Source: CAZRNB01 sp964601355
GTDB taxonomy: Bacteria > Planctomycetota > Phycisphaerae > Sedimentisphaerales > Anaerobacaceae
Length of the DNA: 5,972 bases
Reading direction: 5' to 3'
NCBI GenBank assembly: GCA_964601355.1
Contig: CAZRNB010000152.1
Coordinates: 1 to 5,972, forward strand
Shown here: positions 1 through 4,132 of the stretch, in pieces
How positions within the stretch are numbered: position 1 is the stretch's first letter
How the letters are laid out: each line of letters opens with the position of its first letter
Translations under genes and position numbers: made by a program
Notes under the pieces: model-generated
Databases searched by the model: none
Seen by the model: only the letters and a program-made list of their open reading frames with translations
What the model was told of the DNA's origin: nothing

Positions 1-52
1 AGAGAGGCGCTTCTAATATGAAAATCCTATCGCTTATCTTCATGCCATTCGG

Positions 53-232
53 GACAGCCACTATTTGTGAGATTCCTTAGGTGGAGTTTATTTGAAGCGA
101 AGCCGGAGGATTACGGATATCCTTTGGATAGTTACACTATGTCATGCCGAGCGTAGCCGAGGCATCTGCTACCGAATAATATGTGACATCCATTATTTGT
201 AGATCTCGTTATGTGGAATTAATTTTGAGTGA
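53..232. repeat. Diverged direct repeat, two 48-bp copies
   Basis: Positions 53-100 and 185-232 align without gaps at 34 of 48 positions by eye. Shared blocks include TATTTGT and GTGGA. The copies start 132 bp apart and enclose a GTCATGCCGAG-type repeat. The similarity looks like an old duplication or two members of an intergenic repeat family. No coding potential is seen in it. Confidence 0.45.
141..167. repeat. GTCATGCCGAG-type short interspersed repeat
   Basis: The element begins GTCATGCCGAG and ends GAGGCATCT, with ATGCC (144-148) and GGCAT (161-165) able to pair. It resembles short imperfect palindromic repeats I know from repeat-rich environmental genomes, and the ITR element inside waaA in this window is of similar style. 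Only one copy is in the window, so its repeat status rests on recognition. Confidence 0.4.
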
Positions 233-260
233 AACGCTGCAAGTCCGACTTCAAGAGACG

Positions 261-357
261 CGGCAATTTTATTCGCCTGTGACTTGAACAAACTACGAAC
301 TCTGAACAATGAACTCCGAACTCGCAGAGCCGCGAACCACGCTTCTCAACAACCCCG
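261..357. repeat. Composite intergenic repeat, copy 1
   Basis: Three parts occur in the same order as in the copy at 2325-2489. First is a 34-bp block beginning CGGCAATTTTATT (261-294), identical to 2325-2358 at about three quarters of positions. Second is a degenerate heptamer array (292-326). Third is a 21-bp end motif of the CCACGTTTTTCAACAGCC type (337-357), here with five transition-type differences from the copy at 1518-1538. The shared order argues for a mobile or amplified composite unit rather than chance matches. Confidence 0.55.
292..326. repeat. Heptanucleotide tandem array, consensus ACTNYGA
   Basis: Five consecutive 7-bp units follow one another without gaps. Examples are ACTCTGA at 299-305 and ACTCCGA at 313-319. 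Units keep AC at the start and usually GA at the end, and vary in the middle. Strict 7-bp phase with degenerate units recalls the short tandemly repeated sequences described in filamentous cyanobacteria, though the sequence itself is unrelated. Confidence 0.6.
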
Positions 358-416
358 CTGGCCACCCTTTGCTCTATAATATAGGGAAAACTGCCATTTC
401 GCTATAGTAGATTTCA

Positions 417-437
417 CTAGATGGCATTGCCATATAG
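417..437. promoter_or_regulatory. 21-bp palindrome, site 1 (operator-like)
   Basis: Half-sites CTAGATGGC and GCCATATAG flank a 3-bp ATT centre, with 8 of 9 positions symmetric. It belongs to the seven-member family whose site at 1021-1041 overlaps the padR promoter. It lies beyond the 3' end of padR with no gene start next to it, so a regulatory target is not evident. A longer flanking inverted match also exists (TTTCGCTATA at 397-406 against TATAGCGAAT at 433-442). Confidence 0.5.
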
Positions 438-496
438 CGAATTTCACTCACACCACCAAAAGGCATAACAACACAAGGTACACACATCAGCTTTTA

Positions 497-517
497 CTAT
501 ATGTTATTGAAATCTAG
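497..517. promoter_or_regulatory. 21-bp palindrome, site 2 (degenerate)
   Basis: The left half CTATATGTT is close to the padR operator half, while the right half GAAATCTAG is eroded (6 of 9 symmetric). The 14 bp CTTTTACTATATGT at 491-504 recur exactly at 1015-1028, so an identical direct repeat brackets the padR gene. It starts 80 bp from site 1. Confidence 0.4.
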
Positions 518-553
518 TGAGCTAACCTGATCTTACAGATGCAAAGATAAATA

Positions 554-608
554 GAAACCGTGATTTAATATTTACTATTTTCTATTTACTGTTTGTGATC
601 ACAGTTTC
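554..608. repeat. Heptamer array (TTTACTA) within an inverted repeat
   Basis: GAAACCGTGAT (554-564) pairs at 10 of 11 positions with ATCACAGTTTC (598-608). Almost the entire 33-bp loop is a gap-free run of five 7-bp units from 564 to 598, for example TTTACTA (571-577) and TTTACTG (585-591). It lies 3' of padR and could fold in its transcript, but the loop is long and no T-run follows, so I do not call it a terminator. Confidence 0.5.
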
Positions 609-653
609 GGGCTCATGGGAGAGGTTAGGATATGAGCGAGATCAGATGATATA

Positions 654-995
654 CTATCTGTCTTTTTCAATAGATTTTGCTTGTTTTTTGATCGCCTGCC
701 AGTAATTGTTCATCTGAGCGAGAGTATCATAACCTGTAGTGGTTATTAGGTAGTACTTTCTTTTTGGGCCATCTGGAGATTTTGTTTCGGTGGTTTCGAC
801 AAGGTGCTGTGCCTTCAGTCTTTTTAGAATGTTATAGATTGCTCCACCGCTTAACAGCAAACCTTGTGACTTACGAAATCTTTTTTCGATTTCGTACCCA
901 TACATCCTTCGGTTGTTTATGTCGTTGAGAACTGCAAGTTCCAGAAATCCCTTACGGACCTGATTGGTCCAGTTATTGAAAAATTTGGCATTCAC
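654..995 (-). CDS. PadR family transcriptional regulator
   Basis: A 113-residue winged-helix DNA-binding protein of the PadR type. Typical landmarks appear in order: VRKGFLELAVL (residues 13-23, helix 1), GYEIEKRF (33-40), the recognition-helix region LLSGGAIYNILKRLKAQHLVE (about 47-67), and the wing with DGPKRKYYLIT (75-85), followed by a short C-terminal helix (about 93-110) that in the family mediates dimerisation. The length fits the short subfamily with a brief C-terminal helix. The start is GTG (995-993); a stop codon lies just two codons upstream in frame, so no longer start is possible. There is no Shine-Dalgarno site. Instead a TTGACA/TATTAT promoter ends 7 nt before GTG, predicting a leaderless mRNA. 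A 21-bp palindrome covers the -35 box, so autorepression is likely. The ligand and other targets are unknown, and no permease or transporter gene, a common PadR partner, is adjacent. Confidence 0.9.
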   Translation of the reverse strand: MNAKFFNNWTNQVRKGFLELAVLNDINNRRMYGYEIEKRFRKSQGLLLSGGAIYNILKRLKAQHLVETTETKSPDGPKRKYYLITTTGYDTLAQMNNYWQAIKKQAKSIEKDR

Positions 996-1002
996 GGCTT
1001 AC

Positions 1003-1031
1003 ATAATAGGCAGCCTTTTACTATATGTCAA
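1003..1031 (-). promoter_or_regulatory. padR promoter, sigma70-type, predicted leaderless
   Basis: Read on the minus strand, TTGACA (1031-1026) is followed by a 17-bp spacer and TATTAT (1008-1003). The GTG start codon begins 7 nt after the -10 box, so transcription would start at or one base before the codon. This explains the missing ribosome binding site. The -35 box lies in the middle of the palindrome at 1021-1041, so a bound protein would block RNA polymerase. Confidence 0.7.
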
Positions 1032-1041
1032 TAACATATAG
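1021..1041. promoter_or_regulatory. 21-bp palindrome, site 3: probable PadR operator
   Basis: Half-sites CTATATGTC and AACATATAG around an AAT centre are symmetric at 8 of 9 positions. It overlaps the -35 box of padR. PadR-family operators are typically palindromes containing ATGT and ACAT, and this one has ATGT and ACAT 5 bp apart. Autoregulation is a known habit of the family; binding here is inferred from position and symmetry. Confidence 0.65.
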
Positions 1042-1100
1042 CAGAATTTAGCAAGGATTATTTTGGATTATTACGGAGGAAAATTGCGTGAGATAGAGCG

Positions 1101-1121
1101 CTATATGGCAATGCCATATAG
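1101..1121. promoter_or_regulatory. 21-bp palindrome, site 4 (perfect)
   Basis: Half-sites CTATATGGC and GCCATATAG are perfect inverted copies around AAT (9-3-9). This is the cleanest member and probably close to the family consensus. It starts 80 bp from the padR operator and 81 bp from the next site. As RNA it would form a 9-bp hairpin with a 3-nt loop. Confidence 0.6.
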
Positions 1122-1181
1122 TGCAAGCGAACGTGAGCATTGTGTGCTGTCTTGGCTTAACAGTTGTGTGAGTGAACACTA

Positions 1182-1202
1182 CTAGATGGCAATGACATCT
1201 AG
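1182..1202. promoter_or_regulatory. 21-bp palindrome, site 5 (CTAGATG variant)
   Basis: Half-sites CTAGATGGC and GACATCTAG around AAT are symmetric at 8 of 9 positions. Both halves carry G in place of T at position 4, so symmetry is kept by a paired change. GAACA (1174-1178) and TGTTC (1203-1207) extend the symmetry outward, offset by an apparent 3-bp CTA duplication on the left side. Confidence 0.55.
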
Positions 1203-1281
1203 TGTTCTTTAAAACGTTATATACAGTGTTTCTTTGTAAGGTCCGCCTTTTGCGAACCACGAAGATATGCAGATTCTCGAA

Positions 1282-1302
1282 ACACGTTTTTCGACAGCCC
1301 TC
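1282..1302. repeat. CACGTTTTTCGACAGCC end-motif repeat
   Basis: Differs at four of 21 positions from the motif at 1518-1538 and 2469-2489. GAACCACG, which precedes the motif in other copies, lies nearby at 1253-1260. No heptamer array is attached, so this may be a decayed or partial copy. Confidence 0.5.
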
Positions 1303-1329
1303 GTTATCCAAAGTTTTTAGAATGTTTCA

Positions 1330-1350
1330 CTATATGGCAATACCATCTAG
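1330..1350. promoter_or_regulatory. 21-bp palindrome, site 6
   Basis: Half-sites CTATATGGC and ACCATCTAG around AAT are symmetric at 7 of 9 positions and mix the CTATATG and CTAGATG variants. TTCA (1326-1329) and TGAA (1351-1354) extend the inverted symmetry, matching the TTCACTA flank of site 1. Confidence 0.5.
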
Positions 1351-1383
1351 TGAATAACAACAAAGACTTGTTATTATTTCTAG

Positions 1384-1404
1384 CTATATGGCATTGAAAA
1401 GTAG
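1384..1404. promoter_or_regulatory. 21-bp palindrome, site 7 (half-site only)
   Basis: The left half CTATATGGC is intact with centre ATT, while the right half GAAAAGTAG is eroded (5 of 9 symmetric). The right flank TGAAAC still resembles the flanks of the other sites. Probably a decayed member, 54 bp from site 6. Confidence 0.35.
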
Positions 1405-1459
1405 TGAAACGCCTGACCGCATAAAAGCACAAAAAAAAGGGAACCGACATTCCACACTG

Positions 1460-1480
1460 TACGCAATACGCATGATGCCG
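1460..1480. repeat. Short heptamer run, inverted copy of the GCGTATT family
   Basis: TACGCAATACGCAT (1460-1473) is the exact reverse complement of 3178-3191, where it is part of a GCGTNNN heptamer array. Only two to three units are visible here. Confidence 0.4.
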
Positions 1481-1517
1481 ACCAAATATCCCTGACCACC
1501 AACTTCTGACCCATGAA

Positions 1518-1538
1518 CCACGTTTTTCAACAGCCTTG
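1518..1538. repeat. CCACGTTTTTCAACAGCC end-motif repeat
   Basis: Identical over all 21 positions to 2469-2489. It is preceded by heptamer-like units (ACCCATG, AACCACG), as in the composite copies. On the minus strand it lies about 40 nt after the stop of the small antitoxin-like gene, so in both exact copies the motif is at or just past a gene's 3' end. Confidence 0.6.
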
Positions 1539-1578
1539 CTGACTCTACTCGCTCTATTTTGTAGCCCCTCGCTGAAAT

Positions 1579-1776
1579 TCAGCGCTGAAGAGAACACGGC
1601 GGATGGCGAAATCGGCTGGATGGTGTTTTTTTTGTCCGTTTAGCCAAAGGATTGTGAGGGTCACGTTCTATCTGTTGCAGCTTCTTTATCATAAGATCGA
1701 GATTGTAGTTGCATCGCTTGGCAAACGCATCTCTATTTCGCCAGACATCAAGTAAAATCTCATTTTTCATACTCAT
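1579..1776 (-). CDS. Small partner of the PIN toxin, putative antitoxin
   Basis: A 65-residue protein of unassigned family. The N-terminal half, MKNEILLDVWRNRDAFAKR followed by YNLDLMIKKLQQIE, resembles small proteins that I associate with PIN-domain toxins of this type, where a short helical partner of pattern 'EEVWRxRDxxAxxxNYDLDxM' is encoded directly downstream. The start overlaps the toxin's last codons by 17 bp, implying co-transcription and coupled translation. A GGAG (1784-1781) stands 4 nt before Met1 and 10 nt before Met3, so either ATG may be used. The C-terminal tail after residue 45 is basic, is encoded across a run of eight A, and looks unlike the rest; it may be altered by a slip or by repeat DNA at the 3' end. 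The antitoxin role is inferred from gene pairing. Confidence 0.65.
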   Translation of the reverse strand: MSMKNEILLDVWRNRDAFAKRCNYNLDLMIKKLQQIERDPHNPLAKRTKKTPSSRFRHPPCSLQR

Positions 1777-2254
1777 TTAGCTCCATAATCTCAAACGGAG
1801 TGCATATTTCTGGACAAGTATAGCCTTCTGAAAAACAAACCTTACGAACCAGAGGCTTCGTCTCAGGATTATCAATATGACGACAATTCCATGTGAGCAG
1901 ATAATCAGCACTATATACAGCCGCAATTGCAATATGCAAAGCGTCTGCCTGGGCTTTCTGTGGTAAAGCGCCTTTTTGCGTTAAAGCCCGAGCAAGCTCC
2001 TTCGCATCTTCGGTAGTTTTTAATGCAGAAATTCCTTTAAGTAAATCGAGCCGTTTCTTTGCTATTTGCGGGTCTCCTTCGCGAGATTCCGCAACTACAA
2101 GCGCAGAAGTCACTACATTATAGAGCTTGCGATAGCCTTGCCACCATTTTGTTGTAATTTGCTGACATGCAGCCGTCATCAAGTCCGGGCTTGGCCAAGC
2201 CGCCAGGTAGCTGATGATTGACGTTTCGATGTAAATTGTTGGCTTCTTCTTCAT
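1760..2254 (-). CDS. PIN-domain ribonuclease, VapC-like toxin
   Basis: A 164-residue PIN-domain protein, expected to be a Mg-dependent ribonuclease acting as the toxin of a type II toxin-antitoxin pair. The acidic active-site residues are visible: E10 in IYIETSIISYL (Glu where many PIN proteins have Asp), E56 in ALVVAESREGD, D104 in QADALHIAIAA and D117 in ADYLLTWNCRHI. N123 in the TWNCRH motif is typical of this subgroup. Length fits a single complete domain. The ATG start is supported by a promoter (TTGACT/TATACT) that ends 7 nt upstream, again predicting a leaderless mRNA. The small downstream gene overlaps its end and is the likely antitoxin, giving a toxin-first order opposite to classical vapBC. 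Target RNA is unknown. Confidence 0.85.
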   Translation of the reverse strand: MKKKPTIYIETSIISYLAAWPSPDLMTAACQQITTKWWQGYRKLYNVVTSALVVAESREGDPQIAKKRLDLLKGISALKTTEDAKELARALTQKGALPQKAQADALHIAIAAVYSADYLLTWNCRHIDNPETKPLVRKVCFSEGYTCPEICTPFEIMELNEYEK

Positions 2255-2261
2255 ATAAAAT

Positions 2262-2289
2262 AGTATAACCGCATCTTACCGCCAGTCAA
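2262..2289 (-). promoter_or_regulatory. Promoter of the PIN toxin operon, predicted leaderless
   Basis: On the minus strand TTGACT (2289-2284) is separated by 16 bp from TATACT (2267-2262). The ATG begins 7 nt later, the same geometry as at padR. No Shine-Dalgarno site fits between them. No palindrome of the 21-bp family is present, and no clear antitoxin operator was recognised. Confidence 0.6.
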
Positions 2290-2324
2290 AAAGAAAATCT
2301 TTCGACACAACATCAGACAAACCA

Positions 2325-2489
2325 CGGCAATTTTATTTAACTTTGGTGGGAACAAACTTTGAACCACGAACTTCTCATCCCGGCGTAGCCCTTACGGCGA
2401 AGCCGGATAAACCCTGACCCCTGAACCCTAAACCCTGAAAAGTTATGACGGACAAGTCGGCGGGCAAGCCACGTTTTTCAACAGCCTTG
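2325..2489. repeat. Composite intergenic repeat, copy 2
   Basis: It starts with the CGGCAATTTTATT block (2325-2358), followed by GAAC-phased heptamers (2351-2371), an inverted CCGGC/GCCGG segment (2380-2406), a second heptamer array (2411-2438) and the 21-bp end motif (2469-2489). Compared with 261-357 it carries an extra inner segment. Its right end reaches into the 3' end of the membrane-protein gene and provides that gene's TGA stop. Confidence 0.55.
2411..2438. repeat. Heptanucleotide tandem array, consensus ACCCTGA
   Basis: Four gap-free 7-bp units, for example ACCCTGA at 2411-2417 and 2432-2438, differing by one base in the other two units. It lies inside the composite repeat. The unit resembles plant-type telomere DNA only by chance. 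Confidence 0.65.
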
Positions 2490-3029
2490 ATGTCCTTGGT
2501 GTAGTACTGGCCAGGAGAGAATAAAGAGCAGAAGGTAGATGGCCGCAAACAGGCCTGGGATAATCAGTACAAATACCCGAGAGGGAATCCATCTGCCTAC
2601 CTGTTCCATTGCGGTTACCCGGCACCTTTGCTCGGTGACGTTGACTTGCCCCTCGGCTCTTATCGTCTCGCCACGGTGAAATGGACCGAGGTCCTGGAGG
2701 TGGAGGAGATTTTCCACCTTTTCTCCCAGCTCACCATACCGCCTAATGAACACGTTAACGCGGCAGCCTATTATTAGCCAGGGAATGCTGATTAGAACGC
2801 CGCCTGCGGACAAGACTAATAGCACGGGCGACTTGACGGAAACAGCGGAGGCATAGACCGCTGCCCAAGCCAGCAGGAGAATAGTGTTGGCCATGAGGAA
2901 GTTGTAAAGTATGGACCAGCGTTCTTGCTCCGCATGGGACCAGTGCTGGTTCACTGCCTCATACGCCGCTTGGACTTCTGCATTCGTTGGCTTGTTCTGC
3001 TCGTTGTTCATGTCTCTGTCCCCTGACAT
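2478..3029 (-). CDS. Three-helix membrane protein of unknown function
   Basis: A 183-residue protein that I cannot assign. It has a polar N-terminal part with a likely helix (residues 17-38), two closely spaced membrane segments (about 39-61 and 67-88), a soluble stretch with charged and Gln-rich sequence (about 90-150), and a third membrane segment (about 152-174). The arrangement of helical N-terminus plus hairpin of two membrane helices resembles several families of small 'DUF' membrane proteins, possibly RipA/8xMP-like, but that is a guess. The ATG at 3029 has GGGAGG 11 nt upstream; an in-frame ATG at 3011 has AGGGG 8 nt upstream and may be the true start. The last residues HQGHQGC include a small duplication and run into the CAAGGCTGTTGA of a repeat, so the natural C-terminus may have been replaced. 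It appears monocistronic. Confidence 0.7.
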   Translation of the reverse strand: MSGDRDMNNEQNKPTNAEVQAAYEAVNQHWSHAEQERWSILYNFLMANTILLLAWAAVYASAVSVKSPVLLVLSAGGVLISIPWLIIGCRVNVFIRRYGELGEKVENLLHLQDLGPFHRGETIRAEGQVNVTEQRCRVTAMEQVGRWIPSRVFVLIIPGLFAAIYLLLFILSWPVLHQGHQGC

Positions 3030-3079
3030 AGCATGTCTCGCCTCCCAAACCGTCGTACTTGATGGGTACCTAACTATGT

Positions 3080-3085
3080 ATTATA
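3080..3085 (-). promoter_or_regulatory. -10 box of the membrane-protein gene
   Basis: TATAAT on the minus strand (3085-3080), about 51 nt before the ATG at 3029. No convincing -35 hexamer lies 16-18 bp upstream, so the promoter is either weak, activator-dependent or misplaced. Confidence 0.35.
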
Positions 3086-3172
3086 TGATTTCCACATAAG
3101 ACGCCTTTTGGAAAATCTAATCGCGGCTTTTTGAAGCCCTGTCGTTTTTGACCTCCAAATAAATCATATCTT

Positions 3173-3193
3173 GCGTGATGCGTATTGCGTAAC
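3173..3193. repeat. Heptanucleotide tandem array, consensus GCGTNNN
   Basis: Three gap-free units: GCGTGAT, then GCGTATT, then GCGTAAC. Fourteen bases of it recur inverted at 1460-1473. It lies in the gap between the membrane-protein gene and the 81-residue gene. Confidence 0.5.
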
Positions 3194-3211
3194 GATCCAC
3201 GCATAAGAAAC

Positions 3212-3235
3212 CATGCCCAAACGAGTTTGGGCATG
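3212..3235 (-). terminator. Perfect 11-bp hairpin 3' of the 81-residue gene
   Basis: CATGCCCAAAC (3212-3222) and GTTTGGGCATG (3225-3235) pair perfectly around 2 bp. On the minus strand it follows the stop codon at 3247 by 11 nt and is followed by GTTTCTT, a weak T-rich run. It may act as an intrinsic terminator. It could instead be an interspersed palindromic repeat, as its style suggests; the two are not exclusive. Confidence 0.5.
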
Positions 3236-3246
3236 CCACTCATCTG

Positions 3247-3492
3247 CTAAGCACTGCTCCGTTTGCGGCGATTCGTCCGGGGACGGCGTTTGCCATCGTA
3301 ATCCAGAGACACAATCAGCAACGGCTCAATTTCCGACCAGGAATCATCCGGCTCAACCACGATGACCCGACGCTTACCTACAGCCACCAGCTCCGGGTGA
3401 GGAACGAAAAACGAACGCCCATCCGCCAGTGAAATAGTAAAGGGCTTAAAGGGTTTTTTGTACAGAGCTTCACGAATACCTTGTAGATCCAT
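3247..3492 (-). CDS. Conserved-type hypothetical protein, 81 residues
   Basis: I recognise the type but not a function. The pattern MDLQGIREALYKKPFKPFTISLADGRSFFVPHPELVAVGKRRVIVV matches short proteins common in planctomycete genomes, with a helix followed by beta strands around LADGR (residues 22-26), HPE (32-34) and VGKRRVIVV (38-46), then an acidic stretch (48-58) and a very basic tail (68-79). The frame stays open to 3621, but I choose ATG 3492: AAGGGA lies about 8 nt before it, the family begins here, and the upstream codons come from a heptamer repeat and a promoter. A TTGCTT/AATAAT promoter in a repeated module lies about 45 nt upstream. The basic tail could bind nucleic acid, which is only a guess. 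Confidence 0.75.
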   Translation of the reverse strand: MDLQGIREALYKKPFKPFTISLADGRSFFVPHPELVAVGKRRVIVVEPDDSWSEIEPLLIVSLDYDGKRRPRTNRRKRSSA

Positions 3493-3534
3493 TTTCACTT
3501 CCCTTAACTCGATAATGTTAAAATTCTCTCTTTT

Positions 3535-3569
3535 GTGTATTATTGTGGTAATTGTCGGGAAAAGCAACA
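3535..3569 (-). promoter_or_regulatory. Repeated promoter module, copy A
   Basis: On the minus strand TTGCTT (3567-3562), a 17-bp spacer and AATAAT (3544-3539) form a sigma70-type promoter that would start transcription near 3532, about 40 nt before the ATG at 3492. The 35-bp module matches 4133-4167 at 30 of 35 positions. In both places it abuts an ATTTNCG heptamer array on its upstream side. Confidence 0.55.
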
Positions 3570-3573
3570 TAAA

Positions 3574-3601
3574 ATTTGCGATTTTCAATTTAAGATTTTC
3601 G
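3574..3601. repeat. Heptanucleotide tandem array, ATTTTCG family, copy A
   Basis: Four gap-free units such as ATTTGCG (3574-3580) and ATTTTCG (3595-3601), followed by a terminal ATTGGG. The first four bases are nearly fixed and the last three vary. It corresponds to the longer array at 4171-4219. Confidence 0.65.
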
Positions 3602-3643
3602 ATTGGGTATAAGGGATTCATAGCGGTTAGATTGAACGTTCCT

Positions 3644-3671
3644 GATACTCGATACTGGATGCTCGATCCTC
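3644..3671. repeat. Heptanucleotide tandem array, consensus GATACTC
   Basis: Four gap-free 7-bp units: GATACTC, GATACTG and two further units with one or two changes. It lies between the protease 3' end and the promoter module of the 81-residue gene, with no coding frame of its own. Confidence 0.65.
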
Positions 3672-3682
3672 GTTGCTAAACG

Positions 3683-4099
3683 CTATACGTGATCCTGCCC
3701 CGAACCTGTCGAGGGGACGCTTGACGTGAGAAAACCGCCGATTACTGCGAGAATTGGCTTGAGTCTCTTATTGATGGGATCTACTTCAACTCCGAAATTC
3801 TCAAGAGCCGTAGCACCAAGCAGCAACAACGATCCCTTCGGAGCGAATATAACCGGACACGGAATATTACCCTCCAGACCCTCAATTTGGAAATCGCAAA
3901 AGCCGAGAAGCCGAGCTTGCTGTCTTCCGTCTGCGAGAACCAGATTCCGTGTTGCGGAAGGCTCCACGCCTATCTTTTGAAGATAATCCTCAGGCACGAA
4001 AGAATAGAGGGCACCAGTATCAATCCACAATTCTTCCTCAAAGAACATTTCCGGTTTCTTGGTGTTGGATACTCTAACTTTTTTCTTGAACATACCCAT
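3683..4099 (-). CDS. Retropepsin-like aspartic protease, clan AA
   Basis: A 138-residue single-domain aspartyl protease fold. The catalytic motif is WIDTGALYSFVP with D27-T28-G29; LADGR (55-59) fits the flap region, and LLLLGATALENFGVEVDPINKRLKPI (91-116) fits the hydrophobic-hydrophobic-Gly motif and the end of the domain. Such proteins work as dimers and occur widely as stand-alone bacterial genes; substrates are unknown. The ATG is supported by AGGGA 8-9 nt upstream and a promoter at 4165-4137. The domain should end near residue 123. The tail, with VPSTGSGQD, is encoded by a CCCTCGACAGGTTCGGGGC-type repeat and is probably not part of the original protein. Confidence 0.85.
   Translation of the reverse strand: MGMFKKKVRVSNTKKPEMFFEEELWIDTGALYSFVPEDYLQKIGVEPSATRNLVLADGRQQARLLGFCDFQIEGLEGNIPCPVIFAPKGSLLLLGATALENFGVEVDPINKRLKPILAVIGGFLTSSVPSTGSGQDHV
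3689..3716. repeat. Repeat forming the 3' end of the protease gene
   Basis: The segment contains CCCCGAACCTGTCGAGGGG, an imperfect palindrome. Read on the minus strand it encodes PSTGSGQDH and runs to the stop codon. I recognise the TCGACAGGTTCGGGGCAGG type as a common interspersed sequence in environmental genomes. Only one copy is in the window, so this rests on recognition and on the fact that the protease domain ends before it. Confidence 0.45.
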
Positions 4100-4132
4100 A
4101 TTGTTGTCCCTATTTTGCTAATCCAATATATA

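Larger units (their letters stand above)
1..653. other. Gene-free stretch rich in repeat remnants
   Basis: I see no open frame here that looks like a protein on either strand. The stretch holds a diverged direct repeat (53-100 and 185-232), a GTCATGCCGAG-type repeat (141-167), one copy of a composite repeat ending in a CAACA motif (261-357), two 21-bp palindromes (417-437, 497-517) and a heptamer array inside an inverted repeat (554-608). Between 520 and 650 there are more short inverted matches: CTAACCT (522-528) with AGGTTAG (622-628), and GCTCAT (611-616) with ATGAGC (632-637). The part just left of 654 is the 3' flank of padR and may hold its transcript end, but no clear stem followed by a T-run was found. 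Confidence 0.6.
1042..1578. other. Gene-free stretch with four palindromes and end-motif repeats
   Basis: The two minus-strand open frames here (1048-1311, 1304-1597) are built from the palindromes and repeats and look random, so I call no gene. The stretch holds palindromes at 1101, 1182, 1330 and 1384, two CAACAGCC-type end motifs (1282-1302 and 1518-1538) and a short heptamer run (1460-1480). An unannotated small RNA carrying the palindromes as hairpins is possible but unsupported. Confidence 0.55.

Noticed and set aside
1048..1311. 87-codon minus-strand open frame, rich in Cys and His
   Set aside because: Its Cys-His pairs are translations of the palindromes (GCCATTGCCA-type DNA), the rest has no family character, and there is no ribosome site.
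417..1404. CRISPR array, because of near-regular 80-bp steps between some repeats
   Set aside because: Repeats are 21-bp palindromes with divergent halves, spacing is irregular overall (80, 524, 80, 81, 148, 54), and no cas gene is present.
1304..1597. 97-codon minus-strand open frame
   Set aside because: It runs through the CAAGGCTGTTGAAAAACG repeat and two palindromes and overlaps the end of the antitoxin-like gene in another frame.
1579..1640. Frameshift at the A8 run in the antitoxin-like gene that would extend it into the repeat region
   Set aside because: The shifted frame stays open but reads through repeat sequence with no family likeness, so there is no evidence that it is the original frame.
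2411..2438. Telomere-like CCCTAAA repeat
   Set aside because: Only one unit matches that motif; the array is one of several heptamer arrays with different units and is not at a replicon end as far as can be seen.
2443..3099. Other frames over the membrane-protein gene (2443-2625 minus, 2911-3099 plus)
   Set aside because: Shadows of the longer gene, which has coherent membrane segments; the first also translates the repeat.
3493..3621. N-terminal extension of the 81-residue gene to an ATG at 3621
   Set aside because: The extra codons come from a heptamer array and a promoter module; ATG 3492 has a good ribosome site and fits the family start.
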